Source: Bacteroidota bacterium
GTDB taxonomy: Bacteria > Bacteroidota > Bacteroidia > Flavobacteriales_F > PHOS-HE28
Reading direction: 5' to 3'
DNA length: 48,549 bases
Assembly (NCBI GenBank): GCA_014584605.1
Contig: JACTMO010000085.1
Location: forward strand, 1-48,549
This document shows, piece after piece, positions 25,733 through 34,874 of the stretch. Position numbers and translations under genes: made by a program. The notes below the pieces were generated by a model, which made no database searches, had not been told where the DNA came from, and worked only from the letters and a program-made list of their open reading frames with translations. How positions within the stretch are numbered: position 1 is the stretch's first letter; each line of letters begins with the position of its first letter.

Positions 25733-28159
25733 TCACGCCCGCACCTGGGCGCCGGTGTTGCGCTCCAGCGCTTCCCGGATGCGCTTCATCGCCTTGTCCA
25801 CCTGCTCGTCGGTGAGCGTGCGACCGGGGTCCTGCAGGGTGAAGCGGAGCGCATAGCTCTTGGTGCCCGGCGGCAGCTTGTCCCCTTCGTACACGTCGAA
25901 GAGGTCCACATCGTGCAGCAGGTTGCGTTCGGCCTGATGCGCGGCCTTGCGCAGGTCCTCGAAGAGCACCGACCGGTCCAGCACCAGGCTCAGGTCGCGG
26001 CGTACGGCGGGAAAGCGCGGCACCTCGGCGTACTGGGCCGGGGTGGCGGGCAGGGTCCACAATGCGTCGGTGAGCTCGGCGAAGAAGGCCGGCTGGTCCA
26101 CGGCATGGGCGCGGGCCACCTCGGGCCGCACGCTGCCGCCGATGGCCAGCTGCCCCGACGGCCCGAGCACGGCGAAGGCATCCTGCAGCAGCGGGTGGGC
26201 CAAGGGCTTCACCTGGGAACGGACATCGCCATGCCCGCGTTCCACCAGCAGTTCGATCTCCGCCAGCAGGTCTTCCGGTCCGGTGGGCCGCGGACGCTGG
26301 CGCCAGCGGTCCCGCACATTGCGGCCGGTGATCAGCAGGCCCATGCGCGCCGCTTCGGCCCGTCGCTCCCCGGAGCGGTGGTAGGTTCGCCCCTGTTCGA
26401 AGAGGCGCAGGTCGCGTTGCTGGCGGGCGATGTTGTGGGCGGCGGCACCGAGCAGGCCGGGCAGCAGGGTGCTGCGCAGCACGTCGAGCTCGGCGCTGAG
26501 CGGATTGCGCAGCCGCACCAGTTCATCGGCACGGGCCGCGCCGAGCCGTTCCAGCAGGGCGCCGTTCACCAGCGAGGGCGTCATCACCTCGCGGAAGCCG
26601 CGCGCGGCCAGATGGTCGGCCACCGCCCCACCCGGTTCGGCCGCCGGGTGCCCATGCATCGCGGCAGGCGGCACGGACAGGCGTTCGAGGATGGGCACGC
26701 GGTCGAAGCCGTGGATCCGCAGCACCTCCTCCACCAGGTCCGCCTCGCGGTGCACATCCACCCGGTACGGCGGCACCTCCACCAGCAGGCTGCGTTCGGA
26801 ACGTTCTGTGATGCGGCAGTCCAGCAGGCGCAGCACCTCCTCCAGGGCCGGTGCTTCCAGGTCGATGCCTGCCAGCCGGCGCATGGTGCTGAAATGCAGC
26901 CGCACGGATCGCCACGGGCGCGGATGCGGATGAAGGTCGATCACGGGCCCGACCGGGCGCGCACCGCAGTGCTCCATCAGCAGCAGTGCGGCGCGCTGGA
27001 GCGCCACGACGGTGAGCTCCGGGTCCACACCACGCTCGAAGCGGAACGAGGCATCGGTGCGCAGGCCGTGCCGACGCGCAGTGCGCCGAACGCGTACGGC
27101 ATCGAAGCAGGCGCTCTCCAGGAACACGGTGGTGGTGCCCTCGGTGACGCCGCTCTTGAGGCCGCCGAAGACCCCGGCGATGCAAAGGCCGCCGTCCACG
27201 TCGGCGATCATCAGGTCCTCGGCGTCCAGCGTGCGCTCCACACCGTCCAGCGTGGTGAACCGCGTACCGGCCGGCAGGGCGCCCACCCGCACGCGGCCGC
27301 CCTGGATGCGGTCGGCATCGAAGGCGTGCAGGGGCTGGCCGAGCTCATGTTGCACGTAGTTGGTGATGTCCACCACGTTGTTGATGGACCGCACGCCGAC
27401 GGCCTGGAGCCGGTCGGCGAGCCATCCCGGCGAGGGGCCCACGCGAACCCCGTTCAGGGTGAGCCCCGCGTAGCGCGGACAGGCGTGCGGATCGAGCAGT
27501 TCCACCGCGATGCCACCACCATCGCCGGGGCGGAAGGCCGTGGTATCGGGCATGCGCAGCACGGCCCGCCCTCCGGTGCGGTGGATGACGGCTGCGGCCA
27601 GGTCGCGGGCCACACCCAGGTGTCCCATGGCATCGGCCCGGTTGGGGGTGAGCCCGATCTCCAGCACCGGGTCGCTGCGCAGACCGAGCTGTTGTGCGAC
27701 AGGCGTACCGGGTACCGCTTCAGCATCGAGCACCAGGATGCCCTGGTGGCCTTCGCCGAGCCCGAGCTCATCCTCGGCGCAGATCATGCCCTGGCTCTCC
27801 ACCCCGCGGATCTTGCTCTTCTTGATGGTGATGCTGCCGCCGTCGCGCAGGTGCAGCACACAGCCCACCAGCGCCACCGGCACCTTCTGGCCTGCGGCCA
27901 CGTTGGGTGCGCCGCACACGATCTGCAGCGCCTCGCCGTGCCCGACGTCCACCCGCGTCACGCTCAGGCGGTCCGCATCGGGGTGCTTCGCGCACTCCAG
28001 CACATGGCCCACCACCACGCCTGCCAGCATGCCCGGCACCGCTTCCACCACTTCGATGCGCTCCACCTCCAGGCCGGTGCTGGTGAGCAGCCCGGCGGCC
28101 GCATGCACGTCCAGGTCGGTGTCGAGCAGTTCGCGGAGCCAGTCCCAGGAGATGCGCAT
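25733..28159 (-). CDS. pheT: Phenylalanyl-tRNA synthetase beta subunit
   Basis: An 808-residue subunit of the alpha2-beta2 enzyme that charges tRNA-Phe. The ATG at 28159 starts the canonical MRISWDWLRELLDTDLD. The order is normal: N-terminal tRNA-binding EMAP-like domain (~40-150, AGVVVGHVLECAKHPDADRL), B3/4 domain (~210-390), B5 domain (~400-475), the catalytic-like core, and a C-terminal anticodon-binding FDX-ACB domain (~715-808, VPRFPAVRRDLSLVLD). Length is typical. pheS is not in this window. A -7-like box TATCTTCG lies at 28212-28219 on the minus strand. Confidence 0.96.
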   Translation of the reverse strand: MRISWDWLRELLDTDLDVHAAAGLLTSTGLEVERIEVVEAVPGMLAGVVVGHVLECAKHPDADRLSVTRVDVGHGEALQIVCGAPNVAAGQKVPVALVGCVLHLRDGGSITIKKSKIRGVESQGMICAEDELGLGEGHQGILVLDAEAVPGTPVAQQLGLRSDPVLEIGLTPNRADAMGHLGVARDLAAAVIHRTGGRAVLRMPDTTAFRPGDGGGIAVELLDPHACPRYAGLTLNGVRVGPSPGWLADRLQAVGVRSINNVVDITNYVQHELGQPLHAFDADRIQGGRVRVGALPAGTRFTTLDGVERTLDAEDLMIADVDGGLCIAGVFGGLKSGVTEGTTTVFLESACFDAVRVRRTARRHGLRTDASFRFERGVDPELTVVALQRAALLLMEHCGARPVGPVIDLHPHPRPWRSVRLHFSTMRRLAGIDLEAPALEEVLRLLDCRITERSERSLLVEVPPYRVDVHREADLVEEVLRIHGFDRVPILERLSVPPAAMHGHPAAEPGGAVADHLAARGFREVMTPSLVNGALLERLGAARADELVRLRNPLSAELDVLRSTLLPGLLGAAAHNIARQQRDLRLFEQGRTYHRSGERRAEAARMGLLITGRNVRDRWRQRPRPTGPEDLLAEIELLVERGHGDVRSQVKPLAHPLLQDAFAVLGPSGQLAIGGSVRPEVARAHAVDQPAFFAELTDALWTLPATPAQYAEVPRFPAVRRDLSLVLDRSVLFEDLRKAAHQAERNLLHDVDLFDVYEGDKLPPGTKSYALRFTLQDPGRTLTDEQVDKAMKRIREALERNTGAQVRA

Positions 28160-28307
28160 GGTGTCCGCCGCCGTCCCGGCGAAGATGGTTGGGGTTCGGG
28201 AGAACGGCCGGCGAAGATACCATGCCGCCCCGCGACCCACGGACCAGGCCCGGCCCGGGGATGGCTGCACCACAGGACCGTCGCCGCAGCGCGCCCGGTG
28301 GGGCCCT

Positions 28308-28315
28308 TAGTTTTG
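28308..28315 (+). promoter_or_regulatory. Bacteroidota -7 promoter box
   Basis: TAGTTTTG is an exact TAnnTTTG match 10 bases before the ATG at 28326. Confidence 0.6.
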
Positions 28316-28325
28316 GTCGACCGCC

Positions 28326-29537
28326 ATGGAGTACATCGTCCTGTCGATCCCGCTATTCTTCGTGCTCATGGGGGCGGAGCTGGCCTGGAGCGCCTGGAGC
28401 GGTCGGAAGGTGTATCGGCTGAACGACTTCATCGCCAACCTGGGCTGCGGCATCGGCAGCCAGGTGGTGGGCGCTTTCACCAAGGCGGCCATCTTCGCCG
28501 CCTACCTGTGGACCTACGACCACCTGCGCCTCTTCACCCTTCCGCGCACGGCCGTCACCTGGCTCGTGGCCTTCCTGCTGGTGGACCTGCTGTACTACTG
28601 GTTCCATCGCCTCAGCCACGAGGTGAACTTCCTGTGGGCGGCGCACGTCGTGCACCACCAGAGCGAGGAGTACAACCTGAGCGTGGCGCTCCGGCAGAGC
28701 TGGTGGCAGGGGCTCTTCAGCTGGTGGTTCTACCTGCCCATGGCCGTGCTCGGCATCCACCCGGTCCTGATCGTCACCGTGGGCGCCTTCAACACGCTGT
28801 ACCAGTTCTGGATCCACACCAAGGCCATTGGCCGTATGGGCCCCTTGGAGCTGCTGTTCAATACGCCGAGCCACCACCGCGTGCACCACGGCAGCGATCC
28901 CCGGTACATCGACCGCAACCATGCCGGTACGCTCATCGTGTGGGACCGCCTCTTCGGGACCTTTCAGCGCGAGGAGGAGGAGCCGGTGTACGGCATCACC
29001 AAGCCGCTGGACAGCTGGGACCCGATGAAGGCCAACTTCCATCACTGGGGCGAGCTGATCGGCCTGGCACGGCGCTGTTCGCGGTGGACGGACAGGCTGC
29101 GCGTGTTCCTGAGGCCACCCGGCTGGCGCCCGGCGGAACTGGGCGGCTTCCAGGGACCGCAGGCCAGGGACCGCAGCGCCCATCGCAAGTTCGACACGGC
29201 GGTGGACCGTCCGGTGCGTACCTACACCGTGCTGCAGTTCACCTTGCTGGTCGCGGTGACCGCCCTCTTCCTCTTCCGGCAGCAGCAGCTTGCGCCATGG
29301 TCGCAGTGGGCCGTGGCCCTGCTCCTCCTGTGGTGGGTGATGGACATGGGCCTGCTGATGGAGGGCGGCAGGCGGGTGCTGAGGTGGGAGGCCGGGCGCA
29401 TCGTTGGCTTCGCCGTGCTGGGCATGGTCGCGTTGGGCGCCTTGGCCGCACCCTGGGGCGCCGCGACCACGGTCCTCCTCGCGATGCTGAGCGCCTTGCA
29501 TCTGCTGTACATCGCCCGCAGGGGTCATCGCACCTGA
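28326..29537 (+). CDS. Alkylglycerol monooxygenase-like fatty acid hydroxylase (sterol desaturase superfamily)
   Basis: A 403-residue integral membrane di-iron enzyme. The eight-His pattern is present as HRLSH, HVVHH and HRVHH, around residues 98-190. The surrounding text (SEEYNLSVALRQS; LYQFWIHTKAI; GPLELLFNTPSHHRVHHG; AGTLIVWDRLFGTF) follows animal alkylglycerol monooxygenase (AGMO/TMEM195) much more closely than bacterial sterol or carotenoid hydroxylases, as far as I recall that sequence. AGMO cleaves the ether bond of alkylglycerols using O2 and tetrahydropterin. The next gene encodes a lysoplasmalogenase-like protein, which supports an ether-lipid role. The C-terminal ~100 residues add further helices. 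Confidence 0.82.
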   Translation: MEYIVLSIPLFFVLMGAELAWSAWSGRKVYRLNDFIANLGCGIGSQVVGAFTKAAIFAAYLWTYDHLRLFTLPRTAVTWLVAFLLVDLLYYWFHRLSHEVNFLWAAHVVHHQSEEYNLSVALRQSWWQGLFSWWFYLPMAVLGIHPVLIVTVGAFNTLYQFWIHTKAIGRMGPLELLFNTPSHHRVHHGSDPRYIDRNHAGTLIVWDRLFGTFQREEEEPVYGITKPLDSWDPMKANFHHWGELIGLARRCSRWTDRLRVFLRPPGWRPAELGGFQGPQARDRSAHRKFDTAVDRPVRTYTVLQFTLLVAVTALFLFRQQQLAPWSQWAVALLLLWWVMDMGLLMEGGRRVLRWEAGRIVGFAVLGMVALGALAAPWGAATTVLLAMLSALHLLYIARRGHRT

Positions 29538-29827
29538 TCCAACCGCCCGTGCCTGTCCGCACCGCGTTCCGCGTTCCGACGGCTGCGGGGCGATGCGGAA
29601 AGCATGCGGCGGAGGTCGCCAGGCCGCTCCGGCGTTCCATGGCGGCCGGAACGGCGCTGTTGCGCTTCCACGGACCGGCCCCGGGGTACAGGCCGCACCG
29701 GGAGGGGCGCGGGGCTGGATGCCCGGAAAAGCAAGGGTGAACGGAGCACGATGGTGGGACGGGGCCGGATGTCGGGTCGTCCGCACACGGGCTGCATGCG
29801 GCCACCCGCTATCTTGGCGCTCCGCCC

Positions 29828-30559
29828 ATGGACCTGCGCAAGTCGCCCTGGATCAACGGAGCCCTCTACCTGGCCGCCCTGCTGGGCACGCTGGTGGCCC
29901 AACTGCGGGACTGGCACGGTCTGGAGTTCGTGTGCAAACCGCTGATGCTGGTGGTGCTCTCCAGCTGGTTCTATTTCAGCAGTCGGCGCGTGGGCGACCG
30001 TTTCACGCTGCTGGTGCAGGCCGGCCTCTTCTTCTCGCTCCTGGGCGACGTGGCCCTGATGCTCCAGCACCTGGACGAGTTCAACTTCCTGATCGGGCTT
30101 GCGGCCTTCATGGTGGCGCAGATCTGCTACGCGGTGGCCTTCCTGCAGAACGTGCTCGAGGTGGGCGGGGCCGAAGGTGTCTGGGTGTCGCTGCTGATCA
30201 CGGTGCTGCTGTTGAGCTACGGGTTCTTCTTCGCCTTCGACCTGGTGCCGTACCTGGACGAGGTGCTTGTGCTGCCCGTGCTCGCCTATGCCATCGCCAT
30301 CACGCTCATGGGGGTTGCGGCGGGGTTCCGTTTCCGCCGCACCTTTCCGCGCAGCTTCTGGATGGTGTTCGTGGGAGCGCTGCTCTTCATCGCCTCGGAC
30401 AGCCTGCTGGCACGGGACCGTTTCGCGCGGCCTGTGCCGATGGGCGACGTGCTCATCATGGTCACTTACGCCGGTGCGCAGTTCCTGATCGCCGCCGGTT
30501 GCCTGGTGCACGTGCTCGACCCGGAGGAGCTGCGGCGGCGCCAGGCGTTGCGCACGTAA
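29828..30559 (+). CDS. YhhN/TMEM86 family protein, putative lysoplasmalogenase
   Basis: A 243-residue polytopic membrane protein. Family landmarks are KPLMLVVLSSWF, FFSLLGDVALML and GALLFIASDSLLA, with the conserved Asp residues of GD and SD. TMEM86B hydrolyses the vinyl-ether bond of lysoplasmalogens to a fatty aldehyde and a glycerophospho head group. It lies 290 bases after the AGMO-like gene in the same direction; the gap (29538-29827) shows no gene. A -7-like TATCTTGG at 29809-29816, 11 bases before the ATG, suggests its own promoter. It ends 6 bases from the convergent recG. Confidence 0.85.
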   Translation: MDLRKSPWINGALYLAALLGTLVAQLRDWHGLEFVCKPLMLVVLSSWFYFSSRRVGDRFTLLVQAGLFFSLLGDVALMLQHLDEFNFLIGLAAFMVAQICYAVAFLQNVLEVGGAEGVWVSLLITVLLLSYGFFFAFDLVPYLDEVLVLPVLAYAIAITLMGVAAGFRFRRTFPRSFWMVFVGALLFIASDSLLARDRFARPVPMGDVLIMVTYAGAQFLIAAGCLVHVLDPEELRRRQALRT

Positions 30560-30565
30560 CGGCGT

Positions 30566-32668
30566 TCAGCTGATCCGGCCCCAGGAGGCTTTGTCCCGGC
30601 CGCGTTCCTCCATGGTGCGCGCGATGGGCGCATGCGCCGGGTCCTGCATCCCGGGGTCGGTGTCCATCAGGCGGATGGCGGCGGCGCGGGCCTGCTGCAG
30701 CAGCTCGGCGTCATGCACCAGGTCGGCCAGGTACAGCAGGGGGATGCCGCTCTGCTGGGTGCCCGTCAGATCGCCCGGGCCGCGCAGCCGCAGGTCGGTC
30801 TCGGCGATCTCGAACCCGTCGTTGGTGCGCACCATGGTGCCGAGGCGTTCGCGGGCATCGGCCCCCAGGCGGTCGCCCGACATCAGGATGCAGTAGCTCT
30901 GTTCGGCCCCGCGCCCCACGCGGCCCCGCAACTGGTGCAGCTGGCTCAGCCCGAAGCGTTCGGCGTTCTCGATCACCATCACCGTCGCGTTGGGCACGTC
31001 CACCCCCACCTCGATCACCGTGGTGGCCACCAGGATGTTGGTCTCGCCCTTCTTGAAGCGCGCCATCTCCATGTCCTTGGTGGCCTGGTCCATGCGGCCG
31101 TGCACGATGCTCACCGCGTACTGCGGCAGGGGGAAGCGGCGTGAGATGGCCTCAAAGCCGTCGGTGAGGTCCTTCAGGTCGCTCTTCTCGCTCTCCTCGA
31201 TCAGCGGGTACACCACGTACACCTGGCGGCCCAGGCGGATCTGCTCCTCCAGGAAGCTGAAGACCGCGTTGCGCGAGGCGTCTGAACGGTGCACCGTGCG
31301 CACGGGTCGGCGCCCCGGAGGCAGCTCGTCGATCACGCTCACGTCCAGGTCGCCGTAGAGGGTCATCGCCAGGGTGCGGGGGATGGGCGTGGCCGTCATC
31401 ACCAGCACGTGGGGCGGCACGCTGTTCTTGGTCCACAGGCGGGCGCGCTGGGCCACGCCGAAGCGGTGCTGCTCATCGATCACCACCAGGCCCAGGTCGT
31501 GGAACACCACCGCATCCTCGAGCAGGGCGTGGGTGCCGATGAGGATGTGGACGTGGCCGGAGCGCAGGGCGCTGAGCAGGCTTCGGCGCGCGGCGGCCTT
31601 GGTGGAGCCGGTGAGGAGCCGCACCTCCACGGGCATGTCCTTCAGCAGGCCGCTGATGGTGGCGAAGTGCTGCTGGGCGAGGATCTCGGTGGGGGCCATC
31701 AAGGCGGCCTGGCACCCGTTGTCCAGGGCGATCAGCATGCTCAGCAACGCCACGAGCGTCTTGCCGCTGCCCACATCGCCCTGCACCAGGCGGTTCATCT
31801 GGCGGCCGCTGCCCAGGTCGCGACGGATCTCCTTCACCACCCGCTTCTGCGCGTTGGTGGGCTCGAAGGGCAGATGCGCGGTGTAGAAGCGGTTCAGCAT
31901 CTCGCCCACGCGCTCGAAGCGCCGGCCCTCCACCTTCTCCTGCACGAGCTTCTTGCGGCGGATCAGGTCGAGCTGGATGAAGAAGAGCTCCTCGAACTTC
32001 TGCCTGTGCGTGGCGAGCTCCAGCTGCCGGGCGTCGGTGGGGGCGTGCAGCTGATGGAAGGCCTGCGTGCGCGACAGGCCGCCCAGCCAGCCCACCAGCT
32101 CATCGCTCAGGGTCTCGGGCAGCTGCATCTCCGGAAGGTTCACCAGCGTCTTGGTGAGCTTGCCGAGGGCCCGGCTGTTGAGCCCCTTGGCGGCGGCCTT
32201 CTCGGTGGTGCTGTATACGGGCTGCAGACCAGTGACGCCGCCCGCGCGCCAGGCTTCCTCGGTCTCCAGCTCGGGGTGCGCCATGTTGGGCCGCCCCTTG
32301 AAGAGGCCCACCTTGCCGTAGGCCACGTACACCGCGCCTTCGCGCAGCAGCTGCAGCAGCCACTTCAGCCCCTTGAACCAGACGAGCTCGATGCTGCCCG
32401 TGCCGTCGCTGAGCATGGCCGTGAGCCTCCTGCCCTGCTTCTGCCCCACCTGCTTGATGGCGGACAGCGTGCCTTTCAACTGCACGGCGGCCCCATCCTC
32501 CACAGCCTCGCTCACGGCGTGGAACTTCGAGCGGTCCACGTAGCGGAACGGGAAGTGGTGCAGCAGGTCGTTGAAGGTGGCGATGCCCAGCTCCTTGCCG
32601 AGCACTTCGCCGCGCTGCGGGCCCACGCCCTTCAGGAACTCGATCGGGGTCTGCGTCCAGGGCAGCAT
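30566..32668 (-). CDS. recG: ATP-dependent DNA helicase RecG
   Basis: A 700-residue helicase that remodels stalled replication forks and Holliday junctions. The ATG at 32668 gives the usual start (TPIEFLKGVGPQRGEVL). The wedge/OB domain occupies ~50-230. Helicase motifs are GDVGSGKT (Walker A, ~303), DEQHRFGV (~398), MTATPIPRTLAMTLYGDLDV, and motif VI LRGRVGRG. The C-terminal RecG-specific segment follows. Length is normal. It starts 14 bases after the stop of the co-directional methyltransferase gene, and the -7-like TAACTTGC at 32678-32685 overlaps that stop codon. Confidence 0.96.
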   Translation of the reverse strand: MLPWTQTPIEFLKGVGPQRGEVLGKELGIATFNDLLHHFPFRYVDRSKFHAVSEAVEDGAAVQLKGTLSAIKQVGQKQGRRLTAMLSDGTGSIELVWFKGLKWLLQLLREGAVYVAYGKVGLFKGRPNMAHPELETEEAWRAGGVTGLQPVYSTTEKAAAKGLNSRALGKLTKTLVNLPEMQLPETLSDELVGWLGGLSRTQAFHQLHAPTDARQLELATHRQKFEELFFIQLDLIRRKKLVQEKVEGRRFERVGEMLNRFYTAHLPFEPTNAQKRVVKEIRRDLGSGRQMNRLVQGDVGSGKTLVALLSMLIALDNGCQAALMAPTEILAQQHFATISGLLKDMPVEVRLLTGSTKAAARRSLLSALRSGHVHILIGTHALLEDAVVFHDLGLVVIDEQHRFGVAQRARLWTKNSVPPHVLVMTATPIPRTLAMTLYGDLDVSVIDELPPGRRPVRTVHRSDASRNAVFSFLEEQIRLGRQVYVVYPLIEESEKSDLKDLTDGFEAISRRFPLPQYAVSIVHGRMDQATKDMEMARFKKGETNILVATTVIEVGVDVPNATVMVIENAERFGLSQLHQLRGRVGRGAEQSYCILMSGDRLGADARERLGTMVRTNDGFEIAETDLRLRGPGDLTGTQQSGIPLLYLADLVHDAELLQQARAAAIRLMDTDPGMQDPAHAPIARTMEERGRDKASWGRIS

Positions 32669-32677
32669 CACCGCCGG

Positions 32678-32685
32678 GCAAGTTA
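32678..32685 (-). promoter_or_regulatory. -7 promoter box of recG
   Basis: TAACTTGC on the minus strand, 9 bases before the recG ATG, is a variant of TAnnTTTG. Its TAA is also the stop codon of the upstream methyltransferase gene. Confidence 0.35.
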
Positions 32686-33426
32686 GGGGCGCGGTCGCGG
32701 CGATGCCGCCGCCTTGGTGCCCAGCACCAGGTCCTCGTCGGCCTTGAGGCCGTAGCGGAAGACGTCGGTGGCGGGCAGGGTGGTCGCGGGCCGTTCCACC
32801 TCCACGAGGAAGCCCGCCTCGCGCAGCCGGTCGGGATAGTCGCGTCCGTACAGGCGCACATGGTCGCGCTGCCCGAAGCGGCGCTGGCGTTCGGCCGGGT
32901 CGGTCACGGCGGGGTCCTCGTCCGTATCGGGCCGGTCGCTCATGGGCACCAGCAGGATCGCAAGCCCGCCGGGCCTCAGCACGCGGTACAGCTCGCGCAT
33001 CGCGGTGCGGTCGTCCGGCACATGCTCCAGCACGTGCGAGCAGATCAGCAGGTCGAAACGGTCGGAGGGGAAGGGCAGTGCCGTCACGTCCAGGTCGATG
33101 GTGCCGGGCGGGTAGGTGTAGCCGGGCTCCTTCTTGTCGCCGGCGACATAGGTGATCCCCGGCGTCGCCCGGAGCTGCTCGCGGAGGCTGCGGTCGGGGG
33201 CCACATGCAGCACGTGCTGGCCGGCCTTGGGCAGGCCGCGTTGGCGCAGGGCCAGGCCCATCATGCGGGTGCGTTCCAGCGAGCCGCAGAACGGGCAAAG
33301 CGCATGCGGCCGTGGCGGTGTGCCGCTGGGCAGGAAGGCCACGGCGCTCCGCGCACACAACGGGCAGTGCACCGCATCGCCGCGCAGGGCGCGGTCCCGC
33401 AACCAGCGTTTCAGGATGTTCAGCAC
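32683..33426 (-). CDS. Class I SAM-dependent methyltransferase with an N-terminal zinc ribbon
   Basis: A 247-residue protein. An upstream TTG start at 33435 is possible, but it lies inside a -7 box (33432-33439), so the GTG at 33426 is chosen. Residues ~20-50 carry two Cys pairs (CPLC and CPFC) of a zinc ribbon. The methyltransferase domain shows HVLHVAPDRSL (motif I region), DLLICSHVLEHV (motif IV) and MRELYRVLRPGGLAILLVP (post-motif), as in type 11 methyltransferases. The C-terminal half includes the DHVRLYGRDYPDRLREAGF element typical of sugar or small-molecule methyltransferases. The substrate is unknown. Confidence 0.82.
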   Translation of the reverse strand: MLNILKRWLRDRALRGDAVHCPLCARSAVAFLPSGTPPRPHALCPFCGSLERTRMMGLALRQRGLPKAGQHVLHVAPDRSLREQLRATPGITYVAGDKKEPGYTYPPGTIDLDVTALPFPSDRFDLLICSHVLEHVPDDRTAMRELYRVLRPGGLAILLVPMSDRPDTDEDPAVTDPAERQRRFGQRDHVRLYGRDYPDRLREAGFLVEVERPATTLPATDVFRYGLKADEDLVLGTKAAASPRPRP

Positions 33427-33431
33427 GAGCG

Positions 33432-33439
33432 GCAAGATA
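33432..33439 (-). promoter_or_regulatory. -7 promoter box
   Basis: TATCTTGC on the minus strand, 5 bases before the GTG at 33426; it decides against the TTG start at 33435. Confidence 0.4.
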
Positions 33440-33485
33440 GCCGTGCCGGTGAAGGAAGGGCCCGGAGGGTCCGCGTCGAACCCCC

Positions 33486-34754
33486 TCAGATCGCTCCCAT
33501 GCCCAGCAGCAGCGCCGGCTCCTCCATCAGCCCCTTGAAGGTGTTGAGGAAAGCCGCACCGGTGGCGCCGTCCACCACGCGATGGTCGCAGCTCAGCGTC
33601 ACCTTCATGGTGTGGCCGGGCACAATGGCGCCGTTGCGTATCACGGGTTTCTCCACGATGCCGCCCACGGCCAGGATGCAGGCATCGGGCGGGTTGATGA
33701 TGGCGGTGAACTCCTCGATGCCGAACATGCCGAGGTTGGAGATGGTGAAGGTGTTGCCCTCCCAGTCCGCCGGTTGCAGCTTCTTCTCCCTGGCCTTCCT
33801 GGCCATGTCGCGCACTTCGGCACCGATCGTGCGCAGGGGCTTGCCGTCGGCGAAACGCACCACGGGCACCAGCAGGCCCTCCTCCACCGCCACCGCCACG
33901 CCGATGTGCACGTGCTCGTTGTACCGGATGCGGTCCCCGAGCCAGCTGCTGTTCACCTTGGGATGCTGCTTGAGGGCCACGGCCACGGCCTTGATCACGA
34001 GGTCGTTGAAGCTGATCTTGTCCGGGGCGATGTTCGCGTTGATCGCCTCGCGGACCTGCATGGCGCGGTCCATCGCGACCTCCAGCGTGAGGTAGAAGTG
34101 CGGCGCGCTGAACTTGCTCTCCGCCAGGCGGCGTGCGATGGTCTTGCGCATCTGGCTCACGGCCACCTCGGTGAACGACTCCACCTGCGGGCCGGCGAAG
34201 GCCATGGCGCCACCGGACCAGCCTTCGATGTCGCGTTTCGTCACGCGTCCGTCCGGGCCGGTCCCCTTCACGCGGCCGATGTCGATGCCCTTCTCCTGGG
34301 CGAGGCGCCTGGCGAGCGGGCTGGCGTGCTTGCGCCCGCTGCCGTTGGTGGCGGGCGGTGGGGCGGGCGCAGGAGCGGGTGCCGGCCTGGGCGCCGCCGC
34401 CACCTTGGCTGGTGCGGGAGCCGGTGCCGGCGCAGCGGCCGGGGTCGAAGGCGCCTGCTCGCTCACCTTGGGCTGTGCGGCTGCCGCTTCGGACAGGAGC
34501 TTCGTGATGTCCTCGCCCTCCTTGCCGAACACCGCGAGCAGGCTGTCCACCGCAGCGGCGCTGCCTTCGGGCACCCCGATGTGGAGCAGCACGCCATCGT
34601 GGAAGCTCTCGAACTCCATGGTGGCCTTGTCGGTCTCGATCTCGGCGAGGATCTCACCGCTCTTCACCTTGTCCCCCACCTTCTTATGCCACTTGGCCAC
34701 CACGCCCTCGGTCATGGTGTCGCTCAGCTTGGGCATGCGTACGATCTCGGCCAT
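33486..34754 (-). CDS. pdhC: Pyruvate dehydrogenase E2, dihydrolipoamide acetyltransferase
   Basis: A 422-residue acyltransferase core of the pyruvate dehydrogenase complex. A single lipoyl domain spans ~1-78, with the lipoylated Lys at 43 in ETDKATMEF. An Ala/Pro-rich linker (~90-145) leads to the E1/E3-binding domain (SPLARRLAQEKGIDIGRVKG). The catalytic domain ends with the active-site HRVVDG (His ~391, Asp ~395). It moves acetyl groups from E1 to CoA. It follows pdhA after a 120-base gap that holds an imperfect inverted repeat. The E1 beta gene is absent here. Confidence 0.95.
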   Translation of the reverse strand: MAEIVRMPKLSDTMTEGVVAKWHKKVGDKVKSGEILAEIETDKATMEFESFHDGVLLHIGVPEGSAAAVDSLLAVFGKEGEDITKLLSEAAAAQPKVSEQAPSTPAAAPAPAPAPAKVAAAPRPAPAPAPAPPPATNGSGRKHASPLARRLAQEKGIDIGRVKGTGPDGRVTKRDIEGWSGGAMAFAGPQVESFTEVAVSQMRKTIARRLAESKFSAPHFYLTLEVAMDRAMQVREAINANIAPDKISFNDLVIKAVAVALKQHPKVNSSWLGDRIRYNEHVHIGVAVAVEEGLLVPVVRFADGKPLRTIGAEVRDMARKAREKKLQPADWEGNTFTISNLGMFGIEEFTAIINPPDACILAVGGIVEKPVIRNGAIVPGHTMKVTLSCDHRVVDGATGAAFLNTFKGLMEEPALLLGMGAI

Positions 34755-34769
34755 TGCGTCTTAGTGATT

Positions 34770-34869
34770 AACCGACACGACGCGACGTCCGCAACGCCAT
34801 GAAGTGGCCGGTGTTACCCGCTGTTCGCTTGCGCTGCGCATTCGTAGCGTCCGTTGCGTCGTTGCGGTT
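34770..34869. repeat. Imperfect inverted repeat between pdhA and pdhC
   Basis: The left arm from 34770 (AACCGACACGACGCGACG) is complementary, with some mismatches and small gaps, to the right arm ending at 34869 (CGTCGTTGCGGTT). The ~45-bp centre has no coding sense. It may be an intercistronic hairpin that tunes pdhC relative to pdhA, or a decayed repeat element. Confidence 0.45.
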
Positions 34870-34874
34870 CAACT

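Noticed and set aside
25707..26060. Upstream extension of the secreted protein gene at 24513 into pheT
   Set aside because: The frame is open, but the extension is a shadow of pheT; the signal peptide and a -7 box place the start at 25706.
29538..29827. Gene in the gap between the hydroxylase and YhhN genes
   Set aside because: Frames here are low-complexity Arg/Gly/Pro readings of GC-rich DNA; no start, motif or conserved pattern is visible.
34770..34869. Riboswitch between pdhA and pdhC
   Set aside because: The inverted repeat is imperfect and matches no riboswitch architecture I know; it is listed only as a repeat.
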